DNA of 64,000 nt from assembly GCA_947500825.1 (NCBI GenBank), contig CANMTR010000012.1, positions 31,638-95,637 of the forward strand, written 5' to 3'. Both the position numbers and the translations under genes were made by a program. Below, piece by piece: positions 1 through 7,988 of this stretch; positions within the stretch are counted from its first letter, which is position 1; every line of letters starts with the position of its first letter. Source of the DNA: an uncultured Paracoccaceae bacterium (GTDB lineage: Bacteria > Pseudomonadota > Alphaproteobacteria > Rhodobacterales > Rhodobacteraceae). Below the pieces are notes generated by a model that saw nothing but the letters and a program-made list of their open reading frames with translations, made no database searches and was not told where the DNA came from.

Positions 1-1080
1 GCCGGGGCGGTCTTCGAGGTCCATGCGCACGTAGTAGGGCGCGGGCGACCCTCCCTGGGCGCGGGCGACGGCGCGCAGCGACGCGGCCGGCTGGCCGAAG
101 GTCGACAGCCGCGTGCCCCGCGCGATCTCCATGATGTCGGACAGCACCGCGCTGGCGGTGGGTCCTTCGCCGGCGCCGGCCCCGCGCATCACGATCTGGC
201 CCACCGCGTCCCCTTCCAGGACGACCATGTTGGTGGCCCCGTCGAGCTGGCCCAGGGGCGATGTCGCCGGGACGAGGCAGGGCGACATCCGCGCCTCCAG
301 CCCGTCCTCGTTCATCTGCGCCACGCCCAGGAGCTTTACCTTGAACCCCATGTCGGCGGCATGGCGGATGTCGGCCACGGAGACCCGCTCGATCCCCTCG
401 AGCAGGACCCCGTCGAAATCGACCCGGGTGCCGTAGGCGATGGAGGCCAGCAGCGCGAGCTTGTGGCCCGCGTCGATCCCGCCCACGTCGAGCTGCGGGT
501 CGGCCTCCAGGTATCCCAGCGCCTTCGCCTCGGCGAACACGGTGTCGTAGGGCAGGCCCGCATCCTCCATCCGGGTCAGGATGTAGTTACAGGTGCCGTT
601 CATCACCCCCATCACCCGCTCGATCCGGTTGCCCGCGAGCCCCTCGGTGAGGGCCTTCACGCAAGGGATGCCGCCCGCCACGGCGGCCTCGAACCGCAAG
701 GCCAGGTCCTTGCGTTCCGCCGCCTCGGCCAGCTCCTGGCCGTACAGGGCCAGCATGGCCTTGTTGGCGGTGACCACGTCCTTGCCCCGGGCGATCGCGG
801 CCTCGACCGTGTCCTTCGCCGGGCCGGCCTCGCCGCCGACGAGTTCCACCACCACGTCCACGTCGTCGCGCGCGGCCAGCGCCACCGGGTCCGCTTCCCA
901 GGCATAGCCCGAAAGATCCACGCCGCGGTCGCGGCTGCGGTCGCGGGCAGAGACGGCGGTGATCTCCACGGGCCGTCCGGCGCGTGCGGCAAGAAGGTCG
1001 GCGCGGGCCTGCACGATCCGGACCACGCCCGTTCCGACGGTGCCGAGCCCGGCGATGCCGAGGCGGAGGGGGGTGGTCAT
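1..1080 (-). CDS. hom: Homoserine dehydrogenase (partial, C-terminus beyond window)
   Basis: NAD(P)-dependent reduction of aspartate semialdehyde to homoserine, the branch point to threonine, methionine and isoleucine; cytosolic. The first 360 residues are visible, starting MTTPLRLGIAGLGTVGTG, with a Rossmann GxGxxG motif at residues 11-16, the VTANKA segment and the GGIPCVKALTEGLAGN active-site stretch typical of the family. Family members run to about 430 residues with a C-terminal ACT domain, so that end lies beyond the window. A 70-base gap separates its start from the next gene downstream on the plus-strand side. The call rests on motif recognition along the whole visible length and is secure. 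Confidence 0.95.
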   Translation of the reverse strand, partial: MTTPLRLGIAGLGTVGTGVVRIVQARADLLAARAGRPVEITAVSARDRSRDRGVDLSGYAWEADPVALAARDDVDVVVELVGGEAGPAKDTVEAAIARGKDVVTANKAMLALYGQELAEAAERKDLALRFEAAVAGGIPCVKALTEGLAGNRIERVMGVMNGTCNYILTRMEDAGLPYDTVFAEAKALGYLEADPQLDVGGIDAGHKLALLASIAYGTRVDFDGVLLEGIERVSVADIRHAADMGFKVKLLGVAQMNEDGLEARMSPCLVPATSPLGQLDGATNMVVLEGDAVGQIVMRGAGAGEGPTASAVLSDIMEIARGTRLSTFGQPAASLRAVARAQGGSPAPYYVRMDLEDRPG

Positions 1081-1150
1081 GGGCGGACTCCTTCGTCGCG
1101 TGGGCGGATCGAGCGCCGCATAGCCGCTTTTCGGCCGGGATCAAAGGGCG

Positions 1151-1450
1151 CTAGCGCATCCCTCGGGCCCGCTCGCGCAGGCGCGCGGCGCGCTCTTCGG
1201 CCGTCGTATCGCGCTCCGGCGCCTCGATCGCCTCGGCGCGGTCCCGCAGGCCGGTGGTACGGGATTCGAGGTCCGCCGCGATGTCCGGATCGACATCGGG
1301 CATCGACGCGACCCTTTCGGTGATGTCACCGGAGGGAACGAGGACGAGGTAATCGCCCCGCGCCGTCCGCGAGTCCTGGGCAACGTCGAGCTGCGGCAAG
1401 CCGCACCCGGCGAGCACGGGCAGGAGACAGAGAAGGAACGTGGCGCGCAT
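1151..1450 (-). CDS. Small lipoprotein of unknown function
   Basis: A 99-residue protein starting MRATFLLCLLPVLAGCGLPQLD. The hydrophobic segment followed by LAGC at residues 13-16 is a lipobox, so Cys16 is the likely lipidated residue after signal peptidase II cleavage. The mature part is hydrophilic, with an Arg/Glu-rich C-terminal half likely to be helical (ERDTTAEERAARLRERARGMR). An in-frame start 63 bases further upstream would put an unlikely Arg/Pro-rich stretch before the signal peptide, so the ATG at 1450 is preferred. No strong Shine-Dalgarno sequence is visible. I do not recognise the family; similar short lipoproteins are common in Rhodobacteraceae. Confidence 0.7.
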   Translation of the reverse strand: MRATFLLCLLPVLAGCGLPQLDVAQDSRTARGDYLVLVPSGDITERVASMPDVDPDIAADLESRTTGLRDRAEAIEAPERDTTAEERAARLRERARGMR

Positions 1451-1563
1451 GGACCCGACTGAAGGTGATGACAGCGTTAGCCTAGGGCCCGGGCCGCAAG
1501 CGGTCCACCGCAAAACACGATCTCAAAGAAATGCTTGGCCTCCAATAAGTTGTGATGCGATAT

Positions 1564-2196
1564 TCACACCTCGCTCGAAGCCAACCCGGGCGCCCGCATC
1601 AAAATCGACAGGCGCTCGACCGGGTCCGCGGCAGACCAGATCTCGTCGCCGAAGGACAGGAAATCCGCGATCGGCCACAGGCGTTCCACCCGATCCTTGT
1701 CGAGGCCGCCTTCGGCCACCACGGGAACCTCGACCACCTCGGACCACCAGGCGAACAACTCGTCCCCGGCCAGCTCCTCGCCCAGGTCAGGCCCGCCCGC
1801 GGGGCCGAAGGCGACGTAGTCCGCCCCCATCTCGCCGGCGGTCATCCCGGCATGGCGCGAGGTGCCGCAGAAGACGCCGACGATGGCGTCCGCGCCCAGG
1901 TCCGCCCGCGCGGCCTTCACCCGCCGCGCCCCGTCCGACAAGTGCACTCCGTCGAGGCCGGCGCGTTCGGCGAGCTTCCAGTGATCGGCGATCACCAGCG
2001 CCACGTCGCGCGGCTCGGTCACGGCGCGCAGGGCGTCGGCGGCGCGGATCAGGGCGTCCTCGTCGCGGGTCGCCAGTTCGAGGCGCAGGCACGCCACCGC
2101 GTGGGCGTCGAGAAGCCGGGCGAGGGTGTCGGGAAACGTGTCGGCCTCGAACTGCGGAGGCGTCACGAGATAGATCTGCGGCGTCTCGTCTGTCAT
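1564..2196 (-). CDS. ThiE-like protein (divergent thiamine phosphate synthase family)
   Basis: A 210-residue TIM-barrel protein of the thiamine phosphate synthase family, starting MTDETPQIYLVTPPQF. Family-like segments are DGVHLSD, ADLGADAIVGVFCGTSRHAGMTAGEMG, ADYVAFGPAGG and VPVVAEGGLD, in the right order and spacing. Canonical ThiE joins HMP-pyrophosphate and thiazole phosphate. However, the metal and pyrophosphate-binding positions look changed: the usual INDR-type motif is IADH here, and the usual HLGQxD is HLSDG. Catalytic function is therefore uncertain. It stands alone, divergent from trmJ, with no other thiamine gene and no visible TPP riboswitch nearby. Confidence 0.75.
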   Translation of the reverse strand: MTDETPQIYLVTPPQFEADTFPDTLARLLDAHAVACLRLELATRDEDALIRAADALRAVTEPRDVALVIADHWKLAERAGLDGVHLSDGARRVKAARADLGADAIVGVFCGTSRHAGMTAGEMGADYVAFGPAGGPDLGEELAGDELFAWWSEVVEVPVVAEGGLDKDRVERLWPIADFLSFGDEIWSAADPVERLSILMRAPGLASSEV

Positions 2197-2292
2197 GCAA
2201 TGCTCCTCTGGCGGGCCCGGACGCGACATAGCGAAGGCGCGCGGGCTTGACCATGCTTGCCGGCGTCCGCCGGCGGGGATAGGGCGCGAGCC

Positions 2293-3012
2293 ATGCATGA
2301 CACACCCTCCATGATCCTGGTCCGTCCCCAGATGGGCGAGAACATCGGCGCCGCCGCCCGCGCGATGGCCAATTTCGGCCTGCGCGACATGGCGCTGGTC
2401 TCGCCGCGTGACGGCTGGCCCAACCCCAGGGCCACCGCGATGGCGTCCGGCGCGACGCCGGTGCTCGACCGGGCGCGCGTTTCCGACACGGTCGCCGCGG
2501 CGGCGGCGGCTTGCGATTTCGTCTTCGCCACCACGGCGCGTCCCCGCGACATGGTCAAACCGGTCTACGATCCCGAGGCCGCGATGGCCGAGGCGCGGGC
2601 GATGATCGGGCAGGGGCGGCGCGTGGGCATCCTCTTCGGCCCCGAGCGCGCCGGGCTCGAGAACGACGACGTGGCGCAGGCCAACGCGGTGGTCACGGTG
2701 CCGGTCAGTCCCGACTTCCCGTCGCTGAACCTGGCGCAATGCGTCCTCTTGATGGGGTACGAGTGGCGGCGGGGCGCCGTCGACCGCACGCTGCCGCCCG
2801 CACCCCAGGTCGCCCCCTCCGGCGAGGTCGACCGCCTGGCCACCCACTGGGAGGAACGGCTGGAGGCGTCCGGCTTCTTCTTTCCGCCCGAGAAGGCCCC
2901 GCACATGAAGCGCAGCTTCCGCAACTTCTGGAGCCGGATGCCGATGACGCGCGCCGACGTGCAGCTTCTGCACGGCGCGTTGCGGCAACTGGTCCGGGGG
3001 CGGGGCGGCTGA
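2293..3012 (+). CDS. trmJ: tRNA (cytidine/uridine-2'-O-)-methyltransferase TrmJ family
   Basis: SPOUT-class RNA 2'-O-methyltransferase, 239 residues from the ATG at 2293 (MHDTPSMILVRPQMGENIGAAAR). The TrmH/TrmJ signatures are all present: the N-terminal RPQMGENIGAAARAMANFGL, then GILFGPERAGLENDD, and VPVSPDFPSLNLAQCVLLMGYEW forming the SAM-binding trefoil knot. The family methylates the ribose of nucleotide 32 in certain tRNAs. An upstream in-frame start at 2257 would add a low-complexity tail, so the later ATG is preferred. It is divergent from the ThiE-like gene and 64 bases upstream of ctaA. Confidence 0.9.
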   Translation: MHDTPSMILVRPQMGENIGAAARAMANFGLRDMALVSPRDGWPNPRATAMASGATPVLDRARVSDTVAAAAAACDFVFATTARPRDMVKPVYDPEAAMAEARAMIGQGRRVGILFGPERAGLENDDVAQANAVVTVPVSPDFPSLNLAQCVLLMGYEWRRGAVDRTLPPAPQVAPSGEVDRLATHWEERLEASGFFFPPEKAPHMKRSFRNFWSRMPMTRADVQLLHGALRQLVRGRGG

Positions 3013-3065
3013 CTTGCGGGTCCGCGCCGCGCGGACTAGCGTCGCGCCGCGATCCCCAAGGTCCC

Positions 3066-3070
3066 GGAGG
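3066..3070 (+). promoter_or_regulatory. Shine-Dalgarno site choosing the ctaA start
   Basis: GGAGG lies 6 bases before the ATG at 3077. This decides between the tandem ATGs at 3074 and 3077 and against a start at 3014. Confidence 0.7.
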
Positions 3071-3076
3071 CAGATG

Positions 3077-4222
3077 ATGGCGGCCAAGCGCGCGATATTC
3101 CAGGAGGTCGAGGACACGTCGCGCCCGCGCGAGGCGCCGAAGGGCGGCATGATCGATGCCCGCCCCCGAGGCGCCCGCCGGGCGGTCCGGCTGTGGCTGG
3201 GTTTCCTTTTCGGGCTCGTCGTGGCGATGATCGCGCTCGGCGGCCTGACGCGCCTCACCGACAGCGGCCTGTCGATCACCGAATGGCGCCCCGTCACCGG
3301 CGCGCTCCCCCCCATGGATGCCGCGTCCTGGGAGGCGGAGTTCGAGCGGTATCGCCAGATCCCCGAATTCGAGCTGCAGAACAGCCAGATGAGCCTTGCG
3401 GAGTTCAAGTCGATCTACTGGTGGGAATGGGGTCATCGGCAGCTTGGCCGGGTGATCGGCCTCGTCTGGGCGATCGGCTTCCTGGGCTTTCTCGTCACGC
3501 GCAAGGTCCCGCCGGGATGGACCGGGCGGCTCTTCGGCATCGGCGTCCTGGGCGGCCTGCAGGGCGCCATAGGGTGGTGGATGGTGTCGTCGGGGCTCAC
3601 GGACGACATGGTCGACGTGGCCTCCTACCGGCTGGCGACCCATCTCGGCCTCGCCTTCGTCATCCTCGGACTGATCGCCTGGTTCATGCTGTCCCTGTCG
3701 CGGCCCGAGGCGGCGCTGATGCAGGCGCGCCGGGGCCGCGAGCCGCGCCTGGCGGCATGGTCCACGGCTCTCCTTGGTGTGGCCTTCGTGCAGATCCTGC
3801 TCGGCGCGCTGGTGGCCGGCATCGACGCCGGGCGCAACTACACCGACTGGCCGCTGATGGCGGGGGGCTTCCTGCCGCCGGACCCGCTCCAGATCGAGCC
3901 CCTGTGGCGCAACTTCTTCGAGAACGACGGGACCGTGCAGTTCATGCACCGGATGGCGGGCTACGCGCTGGCCGCCCTGGCCGTGGTCGTGTTCGTCAAG
4001 GCGCGGCGCTCGTCCTACCGCAAGACGCGGGCAGCCTACCACGCGATCATCGCCATGGTCGCGCTGCAGGTCCTTCTGGGGATCGTGACGGTGATGTACT
4101 CGGCCCCCTGGCAGCTCGCCATCCTGCACCAGCTCGGCGCCGTCGCCCTTTGGGTGCTGATCCTGCGCGGGCGGCACCAGAACGCCTATCCCAAGATCCA
4201 GTCCGTGAGGGAGGGCGCATGA
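3077..4222 (+). CDS. ctaA: Heme A synthase CtaA
   Basis: Integral membrane oxygenase converting heme O to heme A for aa3-type cytochrome oxidase. It has 381 residues and about eight hydrophobic segments. The four haem-ligand-type histidine motifs are visible: WWEWGHRQLGR, YRLATHLGL, QFMHRMAGY and AILHQLGAV, plus the family signature GGLTRLTDSGLSITEWRPVTG in the first periplasmic loop. The length and long N-terminal hydrophilic part fit the alphaproteobacterial type. The start at 3077 is set by a GGAGG six bases upstream. The stop codon overlaps the start of the next gene (ATGA), implying translational coupling with the peptidase. Confidence 0.95.
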   Translation: MAAKRAIFQEVEDTSRPREAPKGGMIDARPRGARRAVRLWLGFLFGLVVAMIALGGLTRLTDSGLSITEWRPVTGALPPMDAASWEAEFERYRQIPEFELQNSQMSLAEFKSIYWWEWGHRQLGRVIGLVWAIGFLGFLVTRKVPPGWTGRLFGIGVLGGLQGAIGWWMVSSGLTDDMVDVASYRLATHLGLAFVILGLIAWFMLSLSRPEAALMQARRGREPRLAAWSTALLGVAFVQILLGALVAGIDAGRNYTDWPLMAGGFLPPDPLQIEPLWRNFFENDGTVQFMHRMAGYALAALAVVVFVKARRSSYRKTRAAYHAIIAMVALQVLLGIVTVMYSAPWQLAILHQLGAVALWVLILRGRHQNAYPKIQSVREGA

Positions 4223-5688
4223 CCGCCTACGACGATCTGATGACGTTCCAGTCCCACACGGAGGTGCTGGGGCAGGTGGCCGGGCGCCTCTCCTGGGATC
4301 AGGAGACGGTGATGCCGCGCGGCGCGGCCGAGCAGAGATCCGAGGAGATGGCGGTGATGGAGGAGCTGCTCCATGCCCGCCGCACCGACCCCCGGATCGG
4401 CGAATGGCTGGCGGCGGCGGAGGCGCCCCACGCGGTGGGCGAGGCCAACCTGCGCCACATTCGCCGCGACTTCGCCCGCGCCACGCGGGTGCCGGGCCGG
4501 CTAGCGGCCGATCTCGCGCGCGTGACCTCCATGGCGCAGGGCCAGTGGGCCGCCGCGCGCGCGGCCGACGACTTCGCCGCCTTCGCCCCGGTCCTCCACC
4601 GCGTCGTCGAGCTCAAGCGCGAGGAGGCCGCGGCGCTGGCCGATGGCGGCGACCCCTACGACGCCCTGCTCGACGATTTCGAGCCAGGTGCGACCGCCGC
4701 GACGCTCGACGACATGTTCGGCGCGCTCAGGCCGCGCCTGACGGACCTTCGCAACCGGGTCCTGGGCGCGGAGAGGGGGCCCGCCCCCCTGTCGGGCACC
4801 TTCGACGAGGACATGCAGCTGCGTCTCTCGGCCGAGCTGGCGCTGGCTTTCGGCTACGACATGGCGCAGGGCCGGATCGACCGTGCCGTTCACCCGTTCA
4901 GCTCCGGCAGCGGCCAGGATGTGCGGATCACCACGCGCACCGATCCGGCCGACCCGTTCAACTGCCTCTACTCCACCATCCACGAGGTCGGCCACGCCAC
5001 CTACGAACAGGGGATCGCGCCGCAATACCGCTTCACCCCCCTGGGCCGCGGCGTGTCGATGGGCGTGCACGAGAGCCAGAGCCGGATCTACGAGAACCAG
5101 ATCGGCCGCTCGCGGGCCTTCACCTCGTGGCTCCACGGACGGATGGAACAGGCCTTCGGCCCCTCCGGCATGGACGCCGAGGCGTTTTACGCCACCGCGA
5201 ACCGGCTTCACCGCGGCTACATCCGCACCGAGGCCGACGAGGTCCAGTACAACCTCCACGTCCTGTTGCGCTTCGACCTGGAGCGGGAGATGATCTCCGG
5301 ACGCCTCGCCCCCGCAGACCTGGAAGAGGCATGGAACGCCCGGTTCGAGGCCGATTTCGGCTACCGGCCGGATCGGGCGTCGCAGGGATGCCTGCAGGAC
5401 GTGCACTGGTCGGTGGGGCTCTTCGGCTATTTCCCGACATACACGCTGGGCAATGTCTATGCCGGCTGCCTGCATGCGGCGCTCCGGCGCGACCTGCCGG
5501 ACCTGGACGCCTCTCTGGCCGTGGGCGACCCCGCGCCCGCGACCGCCTGGCTGCGCGAGCGGGTGCAGGTCCACGGTGGGCTCCACCCCCCGCGGGACGT
5601 GATCGCGCGGGCGACCGGCGAGGCACCCTCCGAGGCGCCGCTCCTCGACTACCTCGAGACGAAGTTCGGCGCGATCTACGAGGTCTGA
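4219..5688 (+). CDS. Carboxypeptidase Taq (M32) family metallopeptidase
   Basis: A 489-residue cytosolic zinc carboxypeptidase that removes C-terminal residues from peptides with broad specificity. HEVGH at residues 255-259 is the HEXXH zinc site; downstream HESQSR supplies the third-ligand glutamate of the family. Further M32 hallmarks are LSWDQETVMP near the N-terminus, DVRITTR, LGRGVSMGVHESQSR, the HRGYIRTEADEVQYNLHVLLRF stretch and SVGLFGYFPTYTLGN. The ATG overlaps the ctaA stop by 4 bases. The gene ends 22 bases from the converging corC-like gene, with a shared hairpin between them. Confidence 0.93.
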   Translation: MTAYDDLMTFQSHTEVLGQVAGRLSWDQETVMPRGAAEQRSEEMAVMEELLHARRTDPRIGEWLAAAEAPHAVGEANLRHIRRDFARATRVPGRLAADLARVTSMAQGQWAAARAADDFAAFAPVLHRVVELKREEAAALADGGDPYDALLDDFEPGATAATLDDMFGALRPRLTDLRNRVLGAERGPAPLSGTFDEDMQLRLSAELALAFGYDMAQGRIDRAVHPFSSGSGQDVRITTRTDPADPFNCLYSTIHEVGHATYEQGIAPQYRFTPLGRGVSMGVHESQSRIYENQIGRSRAFTSWLHGRMEQAFGPSGMDAEAFYATANRLHRGYIRTEADEVQYNLHVLLRFDLEREMISGRLAPADLEEAWNARFEADFGYRPDRASQGCLQDVHWSVGLFGYFPTYTLGNVYAGCLHAALRRDLPDLDASLAVGDPAPATAWLRERVQVHGGLHPPRDVIARATGEAPSEAPLLDYLETKFGAIYEV

Positions 5689-5698
5689 TCCGCGACCG

Positions 5699-5736
5699 CC
5701 CGGCTGCGGATCAGAGGGGCCTGATCCGCAGCCGGG
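5699..5736. terminator. Perfect 16-bp hairpin between converging genes
   Basis: Arms at 5699-5714 and 5721-5736 are perfectly complementary over 16 bp with a 6-base loop (AGGGGC). The hairpin lies just after the M32 peptidase stop and covers the stop codon and last eight or so codons of the converging CorC-like gene. There is no long T tract on either side, so it is either a hairpin-only bidirectional terminator or an mRNA 3'-end stabiliser. Seen directly; function inferred. Confidence 0.6.
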
Positions 5737-7018
5737 TGATGCGGTTGTCCACGCGCTGCATCACCTCGAAGCGGAAGTTGTGGAACGAGAAGACCTGTCC
5801 CTGGGTAGGGATCGTCTGCGCCTCGTGGATCACGAGCCCGGCAACCGTGTTGGCTTCGTCGTCGGGAAGCTGCCACTCGGCGGCGCGGTTCAGGTCGCGG
5901 ATCGTCATGCCGCCGTCCACGATCCAGTCGCCCCCGTCGGTGCGGCGATAGGGAGCCTCCGAATCCAGGTCGAACTCGTCTGTGATCTCGCCGACGATCT
6001 CCTCGAGGATATCCTCGAGCGTGATCAATCCCTGCAGCGCGCCGTATTCGTCCACCACGAGGGCGAAATGGGTGTGCCGGCGCAGGAACTGGCGCATCTG
6101 CTCGTCGAGCGTCGTGGTCTCCGGCACGAAGTAGGGGGCCATCGCGATGTCCGCGATCTCGAACGCCTTGAGGGTCTCGCCCTCGTTGTCGGCGGCGACC
6201 CGGCGGGAATAGATCTCGCGCAGGAGGTCCTTGGCGTGGATCACCCCGATGATGTTCTCGTGGCTTTCTCGATAGATCGGCAGGCGCGTATGCGGGCTGT
6301 CGAGGCATTGGCGCAGCAGCTCGCCCGGCGGGTCGTCGGCGTGGAGCATCTCGATCTTGGAGCGATGGAGCATGATCTCCTCCACCGTGCGCTCCGACAG
6401 GTCCAGCGCGCCCAGGATACGGTCGCGATCCTCCTTCTCGACCACGCCTTCCGAATGGCCCAGGTTCAGCGCGCCCTCGATCTCCTCGCGGACAGCCAGG
6501 ATCTGGCTGTCGGGGTCGGTCTGCACGCCGACGAGGCGCAGGATCAGCCGCACCAGGACCCGCACCGCCCCGACCACGGGCGCGAAGATCTTGACCACGA
6601 TCTGGATCGGGGCCGAGACGCTGGACGCTGCCGTTTCGGCATTGGTGATGGCGTAGGTCTTGGGCAGGACCTCGGCGAAGATCAGGACCAGGAGCGTCAT
6701 GACCAACGTGGCGAAGGCGACGCCCGAATCGCCCAGGAGGCGGGTGAAGAGTGCGGTGGCGAGCGACGTGGCCAGGATGTTGACCAGGTTGTTGCCAAGG
6801 AGGACCGAGCCGATCAGCCGCTCGTTGTCCTCGGTGATCTTGAGCGCGCGCGCCGCCCCCTTCGATCCCTTGTCGGCCAGGCTGCGCAGCTTGCCTCGCG
6901 AAGCAGCCGTCAGCGCCGTTTCGGAGCCGGAGAAGAAGGCCGAGCAGACCAGCAGAAGAACGATGGCGCCGGAGGTTACGAAAAAGGCGGCGTCGAGCAC
7001 GGGAGCGTCCGGGTCCAT
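5711..7018 (-). CDS. CorC/HlyC-type CNNM membrane protein with CBS pair
   Basis: A 435-residue inner-membrane protein. The N-terminal CNNM (DUF21) domain has about four hydrophobic segments from residue 8 to 180 and the motifs CSAFFSGSETALTAASRGK and LIFAEVLPKTYAI. A CBS pair follows (from HRSKIEMLHADDPP to the DEYGALQGLITLEDILEEIVGEI segment), then a C-terminal CorC_HlyC FAD-binding-like domain ending LRIRPL. Relatives take part in Mg2+/Co2+ efflux or resistance; none has been tied to haemolysis in this family. An upstream in-frame extension of 50 residues is rejected because residue 51 (MDPDAPVLD) begins the membrane domain. It lies just downstream of xerD on the same strand, with a 52-base gap. 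Confidence 0.9.
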   Translation of the reverse strand: MDPDAPVLDAAFFVTSGAIVLLLVCSAFFSGSETALTAASRGKLRSLADKGSKGAARALKITEDNERLIGSVLLGNNLVNILATSLATALFTRLLGDSGVAFATLVMTLLVLIFAEVLPKTYAITNAETAASSVSAPIQIVVKIFAPVVGAVRVLVRLILRLVGVQTDPDSQILAVREEIEGALNLGHSEGVVEKEDRDRILGALDLSERTVEEIMLHRSKIEMLHADDPPGELLRQCLDSPHTRLPIYRESHENIIGVIHAKDLLREIYSRRVAADNEGETLKAFEIADIAMAPYFVPETTTLDEQMRQFLRRHTHFALVVDEYGALQGLITLEDILEEIVGEITDEFDLDSEAPYRRTDGGDWIVDGGMTIRDLNRAAEWQLPDDEANTVAGLVIHEAQTIPTQGQVFSFHNFRFEVMQRVDNRITRLRIRPL

Positions 7019-7070
7019 GGGGCGGGAAAGATCGCGCCCGTTATGGGGCGCTCGGGGTCGGGTGGCAAGA

Positions 7071-7988
7071 TCACCCGTCGCGGGCGAGCGGATGATGGTC
7101 GAGGACCAGCTCGCGCAGGCGGTGGTCGAGTACGTGGGTATAGACCTCGGTGGTGGAGACGTCGGCATGGCCCAGGAGCGCCTGGATCGCCATCAGGTCG
7201 GCGCCCCCCGCCAGCAGGTGGGTCGCGAAGGCATGACGGAGGGTGTGCGGCGTCACCTTGGCGGGGTCCAGCCCCGCGGCCAGGGCGATCTCCTTGATCA
7301 GCGTGAAGAAGCGGTGCCGCGTCAGGTGCCCCGCCTTGCCCCGGGAGGGAAACAGGAACCGCGACGGCGCCCGCGGGTCCTCCGCCTCGGCGCGCGTCGC
7401 GAGCCAGGCCGAGAGCGCGGTGCGCGCGGGCGCCGAGAGCGGCACCATCCGTTCGCGCCCGCCCTTGCCGCGGATGAGCAGCATCCGCGGATCGCCCCGG
7501 GCCGCCGCCACGGGCAGCGAGACCAGCTCGCTCACCCGCATCCCCGTGGCATAGAGAAGCTCCGCAAGGCAGGCATTGCGGATTCGGTCGGCCTCGGTCC
7601 GTCCGGTCCGGGCAGCGGCGCAGATCAGGCGGTCGACCTCCTCGACCTCAAGGGTCTTCGGCAGGCGCTTCTGGCGCCCCGGTCCCTTGATGCGGATCGC
7701 CGGGTTGTCGTCGCGCCATCCCTCCTCGTAGCCAAAACGGAACAGGCCCTTGATCGAGGACAGGCGCCGCGCGCGCGTGGACAGGGCAAGCCCTTGGTCG
7801 GTGCAGTGGACGAGGTACCTCTCGATCCCGTCGCGCCCGACGCTGTCGAAGTCGAGGTTCCGGGCCGCCAGCCAGCCGGCGAAGTCCTTCAGGTCGCGGG
7901 CATAGGCAAGCTGGGTGTTGTCGGCCGCACCCGCCTCGGCCGCCTGCGCCTCCAGCCAGACGGATATTCGGTTCGCCATGGCGGTCAT
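7071..7988 (-). CDS. xerD: Tyrosine recombinase XerD
   Basis: Site-specific recombinase that, with XerC, resolves chromosome dimers at dif. It has 305 residues: an N-terminal SAM-like core-binding domain (about 5-90) and a C-terminal catalytic domain. All catalytic residues are visible: Arg151 (ATGMRVSEL), Lys175 (RGKGGRER), His248 and Arg251 (HTLRHAF), His274 (LGHADVSTT) and the nucleophile Tyr283 (EVYTHV). The ATG at 7988 overlaps the stop of the upstream gene (ATGA). Housekeeping XerD is favoured over a phage integrase because of length, context and the absence of att-like repeats or a tRNA. Confidence 0.92.
   Translation of the reverse strand: MTAMANRISVWLEAQAAEAGAADNTQLAYARDLKDFAGWLAARNLDFDSVGRDGIERYLVHCTDQGLALSTRARRLSSIKGLFRFGYEEGWRDDNPAIRIKGPGRQKRLPKTLEVEEVDRLICAAARTGRTEADRIRNACLAELLYATGMRVSELVSLPVAAARGDPRMLLIRGKGGRERMVPLSAPARTALSAWLATRAEAEDPRAPSRFLFPSRGKAGHLTRHRFFTLIKEIALAAGLDPAKVTPHTLRHAFATHLLAGGADLMAIQALLGHADVSTTEVYTHVLDHRLRELVLDHHPLARDG

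Noticed and set aside
2197..2292. TPP riboswitch near the ThiE-like gene, or ahead of the ynjB-led operon (21904-22069)
   Set aside because: The CTGAGA and ACCTGA-type conserved blocks were not found in either spacer.
2197..3408. N-terminal extension of the ThiE-like frame to 614 residues
   Set aside because: The extension is antisense to trmJ and ctaA and has no family similarity. The ThiE-like domain starts at 2196.
3193..4218. Long in-frame extension upstream of the M32 peptidase, giving an 831-residue frame
   Set aside because: It overlaps ctaA in another frame; the peptidase begins at the ATGA overlap at 4219, where family similarity starts.
7071..7988. Phage or island integrase
   Set aside because: Length, motif set and the coupled upstream gene fit housekeeping XerD. 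No tRNA, attachment-site repeat or phage gene is adjacent.
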